From Rubrivirga sp046845755 (GTDB taxonomy: Bacteria; Bacteroidota; Rhodothermia; Rhodothermales; Rubricoccaceae): DNA of 64,000 nucleotides. The stretch lies in contig NZ_CP177357.1 of assembly GCF_046845755.1 (NCBI RefSeq), positions 1,922,001 to 1,986,000 on the forward strand, read 5' to 3'. How positions within the stretch are numbered: position 1 is the first letter of the stretch; each line of letters starts with the position of its first letter. This document shows positions 26,822-34,682 of the stretch, piece by piece. A program made the position numbers and the translations under genes. The notes below the pieces were generated by a model. The model saw only the letters and a program-made list of their open reading frames with translations. It did not search any database and had not been told where the DNA came from.

Positions 26822-27449
26822 GCGGACCGACGACGGCGGCGACCTCGGCCAGCATCATCGCCGTCGCGCCCCACACGTCGTGGCCCGCGAGCGCGAAGTA
26901 GGGCACGTCCCAGCGGCCCAGCGGGGCGTCGCGCATCGCGCGCTGTCGGGCGCCGGGCGCGAGCAGGTCCGCCAGGGCGATGTCGAGCACGGCCGTCACC
27001 TCGGTCTCCTGCGCCACGAACGGCGGGCGCGCGCCGACGGTGGCGACGATGGGCCAAACCGAGAACCGCGAGGGCGGGATGTAGAGCGGCGTCAGGCGCC
27101 CGAGGATGACCACGGCCTCCGGCGCCACGCCGACCTCCTCGAAGGCCTCGCGGCGGGCGGCGTCCTCGGGCGTCTCGTCCCTCTCGATCCGGCCACCGGG
27201 CAACGACACCTGCCCGGCGTGCGTGCGCAGACTGCCGTGGCGGACAGTCAGCACGAACCGCGCCTCGCCCTCGTCGCCCGGGTACAGCAGCACGAGGGTG
27301 GCCGCGGGCGTCCCCTCGTTCTGCTCGATCGACAGGGTCTCGACGGTCGCCCGGGCTGGGAACGGCGCCATCTCGGCGTGCGCAGCGTGGCCGGGGAGGG
27401 GCTGGCGCAAGCGCTCGGCAAGGGGCGCGAGCAGGGCGTCGTATCGCAT
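26808..27449 (-). CDS. Nudix hydrolase, CoA pyrophosphatase type
   Basis: A 213-residue Nudix protein. The Nudix box runs from G86 to about V108 with E92, R100, E101, E104 and E105 in the G-x5-E-x7-RE-x2-EE-x-G order. The preceding THAGQVSLPGG stretch is the signature of the NudL/CoA diphosphatase subgroup, which cleaves CoA to phosphopantetheine and ADP. A hairpin abuts the ATG on its upstream side. The 3' end overlaps the convergent lipoprotein gene by 14 nt. Confidence 0.88.
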   Translation of the reverse strand: MRYDALLAPLAERLRQPLPGHAAHAEMAPFPARATVETLSIEQNEGTPAATLVLLYPGDEGEARFVLTVRHGSLRTHAGQVSLPGGRIERDETPEDAARREAFEEVGVAPEAVVILGRLTPLYIPPSRFSVWPIVATVGARPPFVAQETEVTAVLDIALADLLAPGARQRAMRDAPLGRWDVPYFALAGHDVWGATAMMLAEVAAVVGPLIPR

Positions 27450-27474
27450 GGCGCCCCAACGCGCGTGGGGCGCC
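27450..27474. terminator. Hairpin at end of tandem paralogue array
   Basis: GGCGCCCCA at 27450-27458 pairs perfectly with TGGGGCGCC at 27466-27474 (9 bp, 7-nt loop). It separates the paralogue array stop (27490) from the Nudix ATG. There is no T-run, so it may instead be a structure beside the Nudix start codon. Confidence 0.45.
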
Positions 27475-27489
27475 AGGGCTCCGTGCGCG

Positions 27490-28572
27490 CTACGGGGCGT
27501 CGGGGGCGATCCAGTACAGCGCGTGCGCCCGGTTAAGGTTCTGGCCCGACAGCCGGCGCGTCCCCAGAAAGTGCTTGCGGGGCTCGTAGTCGAGCGCGCT
27601 GCGGGGGTGCGCCGCGAAGGCGCCGTCGCCGCCCTGGACGGCGAAGGTGCGGAACGGCCCGGCCTCGCTTCGGATCACGACCTCGTACTCGCCGGGCGTG
27701 ACGTCCTGAATGGTCCAGAGCGTCCGGTTGGCATTGGCCTGGCCGTACTGCGTGCCGCGGCTGTCCGGGGTGTAGAGGACGAACTCGGTGTGGCCCCACC
27801 CATACTGGAGCTGGGCGTGGCGGGCGCCCCACGCCACCTCGCGGCCCCCGCGACGGACCGAGACCTCGGCGATCGTGTTCGGGGGCATCTCGTCGGGCGA
27901 GATCCAGGCGTGGAAGTGCATCCGGTAGTCCGGCCGCTCCGCCTCGTGCTCGAAGTAGGCGTGCGTGCGCCACGGGCCCTCCAGCGCCATCGCGGTGACG
28001 GGGTTGTATGGGTCGCCGTTCGAGGACTGCGAGACCGTGAACGGCATCGACCCGACGACGTCGCCGTACAGCTCCACGTCGAACGTGTAGCGCTTGCCCG
28101 CCTCGACGGGGCGGTTCACATCGGACACGACGCCCGCCCGGCCCTTCAGCTTGGCGATCGCGGTGGCCCCGGTCGGCTCCGCTCGGCCGATGGTGGTGTG
28201 GACGACGACGTTGCCGGAGGCGTCGCGGATCACGAACGCCCCTTGGATCTCCTCCCGCTCCACCAGGCCGGGCGGGGGGAACAGCAGGAACGCCTCACCA
28301 ATCCCGAACTGGCCGGCTGTCGGGTAAAACCGGGTGTCGAGCAGGCTCACAAAGTCGAGGGCCGGCATCGGCGCGCCGTCCGCCGGGCGGGGCGGCGTGT
28401 CGAGGGCCGCGCGCGCGTCGCCCGCCGTGGCCGCGGCGGCCTCGCGGGCGTCGGCGGACCGGTCCGTGACGGCGTCGCGCGCGCGGTTGAGGAGGCCCCG
28501 GAGCTGGGCGTCGGCCGTCGGGGCGGACGCCAGGAACAGGCCGATGAGGAGCAGGCTGGAGAGTCGACGCAT
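27490..28572 (-). CDS. Exported protein of tandem family, copy 1
   Basis: A 360-residue protein with a signal peptide (cleavage near ADAQ, about residue 22). After it comes an amphipathic Ala/Arg helix (about 24-58), then a beta-rich body. It shares with its two neighbours the blocks GDVVGSMPFTV, LEGPWRTHAYFEHE, VRRGGREVAWG, WTIQDVTPGEYEVVI, HPRSALDYEPR and a closing YWIAP. There are no cysteines, no lipobox and no T9SS domain, so it is probably periplasmic or secreted. I recognise no known family. Third gene of a co-directional array. Confidence 0.85.
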   Translation of the reverse strand: MRRLSSLLLIGLFLASAPTADAQLRGLLNRARDAVTDRSADAREAAAATAGDARAALDTPPRPADGAPMPALDFVSLLDTRFYPTAGQFGIGEAFLLFPPPGLVEREEIQGAFVIRDASGNVVVHTTIGRAEPTGATAIAKLKGRAGVVSDVNRPVEAGKRYTFDVELYGDVVGSMPFTVSQSSNGDPYNPVTAMALEGPWRTHAYFEHEAERPDYRMHFHAWISPDEMPPNTIAEVSVRRGGREVAWGARHAQLQYGWGHTEFVLYTPDSRGTQYGQANANRTLWTIQDVTPGEYEVVIRSEAGPFRTFAVQGGDGAFAAHPRSALDYEPRKHFLGTRRLSGQNLNRAHALYWIAPDAP

Positions 28573-28670
28573 GGCGTGAGGAGGGAGAGTCGCCCCTCCC
28601 TTCGCAGGAACGCTCGGCGCCGGGTCATCCGGACGCGGCCCCCACCCGGCGGAACCGCACGTTCCCTACC

Positions 28671-29756
28671 CTACTCCACCGGCGCGATCCAGTGCAGGGT
28701 CCGAAGCGTCCGGTTTCGGTTGCCGCCCATCCGGCGTGTCGTCAGAAAGTGCGCGCGCGGCTCGTAGTCGATCGCACTCCGGGCGTGGGGCACGAACGCT
28801 CCCCTGCCCCCCTCGATGGTGAACGTGCGCAGCGCCGTGCCGTCCTCGGTCGAGATCACGACCTCGTAGGGGCCGGGCGTCACGTCCTGAATGGTCCAGT
28901 TGGTGACGCGGGGCCCGCGATCCGCAAACCGGCCGGACCGTTGATCCCGACTGTCGGGCGTGAACAGCTGGAAGCTCACGGCGTGCCACTCCGCGTAGTT
29001 CGTCGCATACACCGTATCGAAGCCCCAAGCGATCTCGCGGCCGTCCCGACGGATCGAGACCTCCACGGGCTCGTAGTCGACCCCGTCGGCCGGGAGCATC
29101 TCGTCGGGCCGGATCCAGGTCTTGAACTCCAGGATGTAGTCTGGTCGGTCGGTCTCGTGCGAGAAGTAAGCATGCGTGCGCCACGGGCCGTCCAGCGTCA
29201 GCGTCGTGACCGGGTTGAACGGGTCCCCGTTGGACGACTCCGTCACGGTGAACGGGACGGACCCGACGAGATCACCGGTTACCTCCACATCGAGCGTGTG
29301 GCGGCCCGCCTGGACCGGGCGCTCCCGGTCGCCGATCCCCCGGCTCTGCAGCAAGACGAACGCATCGCCGGTGGACGACGGGGTCCACGCAAGCGCCTGT
29401 CGACTGACAACCTCCCCCGCCGCATCGCGGACGAGGAAAAGGGCTCGGTCCCCCTCGGGGGACGGGGGGAACACCAGGAAGACGTCCCCCAGGTCGAACG
29501 TCCCCTGGGCGGGGAAGAACCGGGTCGCCAGGAGGCTCGCGTAGTCGATGGCCGGAGCCGGGGCGCCGTCGGCCCGCGCCGGGGGGCGATCGGCCGCCGC
29601 CTCGGTCGCCCGGTCGCCGGCGTTGGAGACGGTCTCCGTGGCGCGGTTGAGCAGGCGGCCGAGCTGCGCGTCGGCGGTCGGCGCGCTTCCAACCGCGAGG
29701 GTGGCGAGAAAGGCGAGGCTGAGGAGGCGGGAGCCTCCGAACGAGCGGTACGACAT
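28671..29756 (-). CDS. Exported protein of tandem family, copy 2
   Basis: A 361-residue paralogue of the genes on both sides. The signal peptide ends in PTADAQ, followed by the same short helix (LGRLLNRATETV) and PPARADGAPAPAIDYASLL. The body has VGSVPFTV, LDGPWRTHAYFSHE, IRRDGREIAWG, WTIQDVTPGPYEVVI, HARSAIDYEPR and HWIAP. The PWRTHAYF and WTIQDVT blocks are nearly invariant among the three copies, while the stretch between them diverges in length. A longer N-terminus than copies 1 and 3 (MSYRSFGGSR) precedes the hydrophobic core. Function unknown. Confidence 0.85.
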   Translation of the reverse strand: MSYRSFGGSRLLSLAFLATLAVGSAPTADAQLGRLLNRATETVSNAGDRATEAAADRPPARADGAPAPAIDYASLLATRFFPAQGTFDLGDVFLVFPPSPEGDRALFLVRDAAGEVVSRQALAWTPSSTGDAFVLLQSRGIGDRERPVQAGRHTLDVEVTGDLVGSVPFTVTESSNGDPFNPVTTLTLDGPWRTHAYFSHETDRPDYILEFKTWIRPDEMLPADGVDYEPVEVSIRRDGREIAWGFDTVYATNYAEWHAVSFQLFTPDSRDQRSGRFADRGPRVTNWTIQDVTPGPYEVVISTEDGTALRTFTIEGGRGAFVPHARSAIDYEPRAHFLTTRRMGGNRNRTLRTLHWIAPVE

Positions 29757-29865
29757 GGGGGTGGGAGTTGGGGGTTCTACGTCCGAAGTGCGCGCCTGAC
29801 GGGGGTCACGGGGCGGGCCTTCGCCTCGCTAGCGGATACGACCCGCCAGCCGAGGCGACGGCGCA

Positions 29866-30948
29866 CTACTCGTCCGGCCCGATCCAGTAGAGCATCTGCG
29901 GGTAGTCTTTCCGGAACGACGACTGTCTCTCCAGACTCTTGGACAGCATCACGCGCGTCGTCAGGTAGCGCGTCCGCGGCTCGTGGTTCAGGTCGCTCCG
30001 CGGGTGGGGCACGAACGCCCCGTCGGTCGCCTCGATGGTGAACGTCCGGAACGGGCCGGACTCGGTTGCGAGGACGATCTCGTACGTCCCCGCCGTCACG
30101 TCCTGAATGGTCCAGGGGCGGCGGAACCGCTCGTCCGCGCGGCGGCCGTCGGGCAGGTCGCGGAACTCGGTCGGGATCAGCTCGAACCGTCGGCGGAGCC
30201 ATCCGTGGTCCGTGCTGATGTGCCCGCCCCGCCCCCACGCGACCTCCTCGCCGCCACGGCGAACTGTCACCTCGACGGTCTCGCCAGTCGGCCCGTCGTC
30301 CGGGCCGACCCAGGCGTTAAAGTTGAGGTATGCCTCCGGGTCCTCGACCGAGTGCTCGAAGTAGGCGTGTGTGCGCCAGGGCCCGTCCAGCACCCACGCC
30401 GTCGACGGGCGGTACGGGTCGCCGCTCTCGACCATCGAGACCGTGAACGGGAGCGACCCGACGACCTCGCCGTAGAGCTCGACGTCGAGCGTGTAGCTCC
30501 CGCCGGGCTCGAGTGGGGCCTGATCGTCCCCGGGCACGCCGGCCCGGGTCATCAGGTTGACGATGGCGGCGGCGAGCGTTTCGGAGGCGCTGGACAGCGT
30601 CTGCCGGCCGGTCACTTCGCCGGAGGCGTTCCGGATCCGCCAGCCGGCGTCGATCGACTCCTGCTCGGCCAGGCCGGGGAGGGGGAACAGCAGGGGGATC
30701 TGGTCGAGGTGGAAGGTCCCCCGGTCTCGGTCGAACCGAGTGTCGAGCAACGCCGCGAAGTCGATGGCTGGGGCCGGGGCACCGTCGGCGCGGGCCGGGG
30801 GCCGGTCGGCGGCCCGCCGAGCCTGCTCGGCACGGCCGGAGACGGCCTCCTTGGCGCGGTCGAGCAGGCGGCCGATCTGGGCGTCGGCGGTGGGGGCGTC
30901 TCCCAGAAGGAGTGTGGCGAGTAGCGTGAGGCTGAGGACGCGAGACAT
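29866..30948 (-). CDS. Exported protein of tandem family, copy 3
   Basis: A 360-residue paralogue and first gene of the array in transcription order. The ATG at 30948 opens a signal peptide ending in PTADAQ; the frame is open further upstream without signal-like sequence. The family blocks are present: VGSLPFTV, LDGPWRTHAYFEH, VRRGGEEVAWG, PWTIQDVTAGTYEIVL, HPRSDLNHEPR and YWIGP. It has a longer basic insertion before the closing block (about 20 residues). The non-coding sequence just upstream matches that before copy 1 over about 30 bp, so the duplicated unit included part of the leader. Confidence 0.85.
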   Translation of the reverse strand: MSRVLSLTLLATLLLGDAPTADAQIGRLLDRAKEAVSGRAEQARRAADRPPARADGAPAPAIDFAALLDTRFDRDRGTFHLDQIPLLFPLPGLAEQESIDAGWRIRNASGEVTGRQTLSSASETLAAAIVNLMTRAGVPGDDQAPLEPGGSYTLDVELYGEVVGSLPFTVSMVESGDPYRPSTAWVLDGPWRTHAYFEHSVEDPEAYLNFNAWVGPDDGPTGETVEVTVRRGGEEVAWGRGGHISTDHGWLRRRFELIPTEFRDLPDGRRADERFRRPWTIQDVTAGTYEIVLATESGPFRTFTIEATDGAFVPHPRSDLNHEPRTRYLTTRVMLSKSLERQSSFRKDYPQMLYWIGPDE

Positions 30949-31058
30949 GGGGCGCGGTGGGAGCGAGAGTCGCCCTTGCCTCCGCAGTCGGCGCCCGGCT
31001 GGGATCACGCCGGAGCCGTCCGCTCCGTGGGCGGATCGCCACCGGGCGCCCGGCGGAG

Positions 31059-31841
31059 CTACCGCCCGGCCGCGTCGCCCCGCGCGATCATCGTGTAGCC
31101 CGACTGCGCGCGCGGCGTCAGCAGCAGCTCATGCACGTTGACGCGCTCCGGCGCGTGCGCGCAGTACACGACCGCATCCGCCACGTCCTCCGGCGTCAGC
31201 GCGACGGTGTCGGCGTACACGGCGTCGGCCCGCTCGGCGTCGCCGTCGAAGCGGACGAGCGAGAAGTCGGTCTCGACCAGGCCGGGCGACACGGCCGTGA
31301 CGCGGAGCGGCGTGCCGTGGAGGTCCACCTTGAGCCCGTCCGCCAGCGCGAGGACGGCGTGCTTGGTGGCGCAGTACACCACGCCGCCCGCGTAGACCGC
31401 GTGCCCCGCCGTCGAGCCGATGGGGACGACGTGGCCGCGCCCGCGCGCCAGCATCCCCGGGACGACGGCGCGGATCCCGTTGAGCACGCCCTTGACGTTC
31501 GTGTCGACCATCGCGTCGACCTCGGCGGGCGTGTTCTCCCAGACCGGCCGCAGCCCCTTCGCCAGCCCGGCGTTGAGGACGGCCACGTCGATGGCCGCCC
31601 AGTCCTCGGGGAGATCGCGGACGGCGGCGAGGTGGGCCTCCGGGTCGGTCACGTCGAGCACGATCGCTCGCGCGGTGTCGGGGCCGAGCGCGTCGTTGAG
31701 GTCGGCGGCCAGGTCGTCAAGGGCGTCGGCAGAGCGGGCGGTCAGGATCACGCGGTCGCCTTTGGCGGCGAAGGCGCGGGCGCACGCGGCGCCGATGCCG
31801 GCCGAGGCGCCGGTGATGAAAACGGTGAGTCGGTCGGCCAT
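31059..31841 (-). CDS. Short-chain dehydrogenase/reductase (YdfG-like)
   Basis: A 260-residue classical SDR. The nucleotide-binding TGASAGIG is at residues 10-17, NAG at 90-92, and the catalytic S143, Y156 and K160. The AVLN...AGLAKGL and PVWENT pattern resembles the NADP-dependent 3-hydroxy acid / serine dehydrogenase subgroup (YdfG), but the substrate is not certain. It stands alone between the tandem array and the transporter gene. Confidence 0.88.
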   Translation of the reverse strand: MADRLTVFITGASAGIGAACARAFAAKGDRVILTARSADALDDLAADLNDALGPDTARAIVLDVTDPEAHLAAVRDLPEDWAAIDVAVLNAGLAKGLRPVWENTPAEVDAMVDTNVKGVLNGIRAVVPGMLARGRGHVVPIGSTAGHAVYAGGVVYCATKHAVLALADGLKVDLHGTPLRVTAVSPGLVETDFSLVRFDGDAERADAVYADTVALTPEDVADAVVYCAHAPERVNVHELLLTPRAQSGYTMIARGDAAGR

Positions 31842-31897
31842 GGCAGCGGCGGGGTGTCGAGCCCGTACCCGCCCGCGCCCGCCCGCGATCCCGCCGG

Positions 31898-32320
31898 CTA
31901 CCGGCCCGCGAGCAGCACGAGCCCCACGACGCAGGCCCCGGCGCCGATCCACTGGCGCGGGCTCAGCGCCTCCCCGAACGCGACGAGCCCGACGGCGAGG
32001 AGCACGACGGCCACGGCCACGTTGACGCCCAGGCTGGCGGTCGACAGCGGCCACCCGGCGCGGTACGCCAGCAGAAAGCCGGCCTCGATGACGAGCGCGC
32101 CGAGCCCGATGCCGAGCGCCGGGCGCCACGCGCTGCGGAGCGTCTCGACGACCGGCGTGCCGGCCGCGAGCACCGCGCCGACGCACGCCAGCAGCCCGAC
32201 CGCGTACGCCAGCCCGATCACGACGAACGGCGCGGCCGTGTCGGGCACGGCCTTCTGCGCGAGGTGGTAGGCGACCGCCCCCGCCAGCGCAAGCACGAGC
32301 GGGAGCGGGCTCGCGGTCAC
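31898..32320 (-). CDS. Half-size DMT/EamA-type membrane protein
   Basis: A 140-residue protein with four to five hydrophobic helices, corresponding to a single EamA repeat; most EamA transporters have two repeats (about 300 residues). SMR-like proteins of this size work as dimers. The GTG start at 32320 overlaps the stop of the upstream dehydrogenase (GTGA). The frame is open further upstream, but that part is antisense-like, arginine-rich sequence inside the dehydrogenase gene. Substrate unknown. Confidence 0.75.
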   Translation of the reverse strand: MTASPLPLVLALAGAVAYHLAQKAVPDTAAPFVVIGLAYAVGLLACVGAVLAAGTPVVETLRSAWRPALGIGLGALVIEAGFLLAYRAGWPLSTASLGVNVAVAVVLLAVGLVAFGEALSPRQWIGAGACVVGLVLLAGR

Positions 32321-33165
32321 GAGCTGTAGTCGTAGAAGCCCTGGCCCGACTTGCGGCCGAGCCGCCCGGCGGCCACCATCTTGCGCAGGAGCGGGCACGG
32401 GCGGTACTTGTCCTCGCCGAGCTCGCGGTGGAGCACCTCCAGGATGGCGAGGCACACGTCGAGCCCGATAAAGTCGGCGAGCGTCAGCGGGCCCATCGGG
32501 TGCGCCATGCCCAGCGTCATCACCGTGTCGACGGCCTCGGCGGTCGCGACGCCCTCGTGGACGCAGAAGACCGCCTCGTTGATCATCGGCATCAGCACGC
32601 GGTTCGACACGAACCCGGCCGCGTCGTTGACCTCGACGGGCACCTTGCCGAGCCCCTCCGACAGCTCGCGGATCGTCTCGTACGTCGCGTCGCTCGTCGC
32701 CAGGCCGCGAACGACCTCGACCAGCTTCATCACCGGGACCGGGTTGAAAAAGTGCATCCCGATCACTTGCTCCGGTCGCTGCGTCGCGCCAGCGATCTGG
32801 GTGATCGAAATCGACGACGTGTTCGAGGCCAGAATCGCGGACTCGGGCGCGTGGTCGTCGATCTGCTCGAAGATCTTGGCCTTCAGCGTCGCGTCCTCCG
32901 TCGCCGCCTCGACGACGAGATCGGCGTCCGCGACGCCCTTCGCGAGGTCGGTCTGCGTGTCGATGCGGCCGAGCGTGGCCGCCTGGTCGTCGGCGGTGAT
33001 CCGCTCTTTGGCGACCTGGCGGGCCAGATTCTTGTCGACGGTGGCGAGCGCGGCGTCCAAGCGGGACTGGTCGAGGTCGACGAGCGTGACGGTGTGGCCG
33101 GACTGGGCGAACACGTGGGCGATGCCGTTGCCCATGGTGCCGGCGCCGATGACGGTGACGTTCAT
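32317..33165 (-). CDS. 3-Hydroxybutyryl-CoA dehydrogenase
   Basis: Oxidises 3-hydroxyacyl-CoA with NAD(P) or works in reverse. 282 residues: Rossmann GAGTMGNGIAHVFA at the N-terminus, SNTSSIS with the substrate Ser, the catalytic His in GMHFFNPVPVMKLVEVV, and GFVSNRVLMPMINEA. The C-terminal domain ends in GRKSGQGFYDYSS. The ATG at 33165 is preferred; the 17 upstream codons are translated heptamer repeat. With the thiolase 187 nt upstream it could feed butanoyl-CoA or hydroxybutyrate metabolism. Confidence 0.93.
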   Translation of the reverse strand: MNVTVIGAGTMGNGIAHVFAQSGHTVTLVDLDQSRLDAALATVDKNLARQVAKERITADDQAATLGRIDTQTDLAKGVADADLVVEAATEDATLKAKIFEQIDDHAPESAILASNTSSISITQIAGATQRPEQVIGMHFFNPVPVMKLVEVVRGLATSDATYETIRELSEGLGKVPVEVNDAAGFVSNRVLMPMINEAVFCVHEGVATAEAVDTVMTLGMAHPMGPLTLADFIGLDVCLAILEVLHRELGEDKYRPCPLLRKMVAAGRLGRKSGQGFYDYSS

Positions 33166-33169
33166 TCGA

Positions 33170-33197
33170 GTGATGCGTGAGGAGTGATGAGTGAAGG
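33170..33197. repeat. GTGATGN heptamer repeat (4 units)
   Basis: Four direct 7-bp units of GTGATGN type lie immediately upstream of the dehydrogenase start on the opposite reading. No clear inverted partner is seen in the rest of this gap. Confidence 0.55.
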
Positions 33198-33352
33198 GCC
33201 TCAGAATCGAGTCCAATCCATTGGGGGCGGCGGTTTCTGCACGAGGACTGCGGACAAGACGCTCCCGAGGATCAGGTCACTGATCGGGACTGCGAGCCAG
33301 AAGAGCGATGCGTCTGTGATGCTACCCGCAGTTGCGGCAGGGTTCAGCGACC

Positions 33353-34525
33353 TCAACCCCTCTCCACGATCATCGCCGTGGCCTCGCCGCCGCCGATGCA
33401 GATGGCCGCGAGGCCCCGTTTGGCGTCGGTCTCGACCATCGCGTGCAGGAGGGTCGTCAGGATGCGGGCGCCGGAGGCGCCGATGGGGTGGCCGACGGCG
33501 ACCGAGCCGCCGCGCACGTTGAGCTTCTCCGACGGGATGCCGAGCGCGTCTTGGGCCGCGAGCGCGACGACGGCGAACGCCTCGTTGACCTCGAACAGGT
33601 CGATGTCGTCCAGCGCCAGCCCGGCCTTGGCGAGCACCTTGTTGACGGCCTCGATGGGGGCCGTCGTGAACTCCATCGGCGCCTGGCTGTGCTGCGCCGA
33701 GGCGACGATGCGCGCCATCGGTGTCTTGCCGTTCGCCGACGCCCACGCCTCCGAGGCGACGACGAGCGCGGCGGCGCCGTCGTTGATCGAGCTGGCATTC
33801 GCGGCCGTCACCGTCCCCTCCTTGGTGAAGACGGCCCGCAGGGTCGGGATCTTGTCGAAGTTGGTCTTGGCCGGCTCCTCGTCGGTGTCGACGACCGTGT
33901 CGCCCTTTCGCCCGGGGACCGTCACCGAGACGATCTCCTGGGCGAAGGCGCCGTTCTCGACCGAGGCCTGGGCGCGCGTGTAGCTCTCGATCGAGAACGC
34001 GTCCTGGCGGTCGCGCGGGACGTTGCAGGTCACGCCGCAGGCGTCGGCGGCGACGCCCATCGCCACGCCGTCGTAGGCGTCGCGCAGGCCGTCGTGGAAG
34101 AGGCCGTCGACGACCTCGCCGTTGCCGTAGCCGTAGCCGTACCGCGCCTTCGGGAGGTAGAACGGCACCTGCGACATGTTCTCCATGCCCCCGGCCACGA
34201 CGACGTCGGCGTCCCCGGCGCGGATGGCCTGGTCGGCCAGCATGACGGCCTTCATGCCCGACCCGCAGACCTTGTTGATGGTCATGCAGGCCACGCCTTG
34301 GGGGAGGTCGGCGGCGAGCGCGGCCTGACGAGCGGGCGCCTGCCCCTCCCCCGCCGTGACGACGTTGCCCAGGATGACCTCGTCCACCTGGTCCCTCGCC
34401 ACGCCCGCGCGGTCGAGAGCGCCGGTGATGGCGGTGGCGCCGAGCTGGGGGGCGGAGACGGTCGAGAGCGCGCCGCCGAAGGAGCCCACGGGCGTGCGGG
34501 CGGCGGAGAGGATGACGGAGGCCAT
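33353..34525 (-). CDS. Acetyl-CoA acetyltransferase (thiolase)
   Basis: Condenses two acetyl-CoA or cleaves acetoacetyl-CoA. A 390-residue biosynthetic-type thiolase: nucleophile C87 in NKVCGSGMKAV, H346 in GHPIGASGARI, C376 in CIGGGEA. The same acetoacetyl-CoA would also serve the mevalonate route implied by the HMG-CoA reductase at 57.5 kb. A TAGCTTCG element lies 33 nt upstream of the ATG. Confidence 0.95.
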   Translation of the reverse strand: MASVILSAARTPVGSFGGALSTVSAPQLGATAITGALDRAGVARDQVDEVILGNVVTAGEGQAPARQAALAADLPQGVACMTINKVCGSGMKAVMLADQAIRAGDADVVVAGGMENMSQVPFYLPKARYGYGYGNGEVVDGLFHDGLRDAYDGVAMGVAADACGVTCNVPRDRQDAFSIESYTRAQASVENGAFAQEIVSVTVPGRKGDTVVDTDEEPAKTNFDKIPTLRAVFTKEGTVTAANASSINDGAAALVVASEAWASANGKTPMARIVASAQHSQAPMEFTTAPIEAVNKVLAKAGLALDDIDLFEVNEAFAVVALAAQDALGIPSEKLNVRGGSVAVGHPIGASGARILTTLLHAMVETDAKRGLAAICIGGGEATAMIVERG

Positions 34526-34550
34526 GGAGCAGAGGGGTTGGAAGCGTTTC

Positions 34551-34558
34551 CGAAGCTA
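34551..34558 (-). promoter_or_regulatory. -7-like element of thiolase gene
   Basis: TAGCTTCG, with its TA 33 nt before the thiolase ATG. A TTG lies 14 nt further upstream, closer than the usual spacing. Confidence 0.45.
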
Positions 34559-34627
34559 TCCGGGCCCGCCACCAACGGGGTTGACCGGCGGTGAAAACGC
34601 AAGCGTGCAGTGGGCGCGTCCCACCGC

Positions 34628-34653
34628 GCCCGCCGGCCCCAATCCCGGCGGGC
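34628..34653. terminator. Hairpin after the glycan transferase gene
   Basis: GCCCGCCGG at 34628-34636 pairs with CCGGCGGGC at 34645-34653. A second short hairpin (GGCGCC/GGCGCC, 34662-34681) adjoins the transferase stop. There is no T-run. They probably separate the surface-sugar block from the thiolase gene. Confidence 0.45.
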
Positions 34654-34682
34654 CCTGCGACGGCGCCCTGCCCCTGGCGCCC

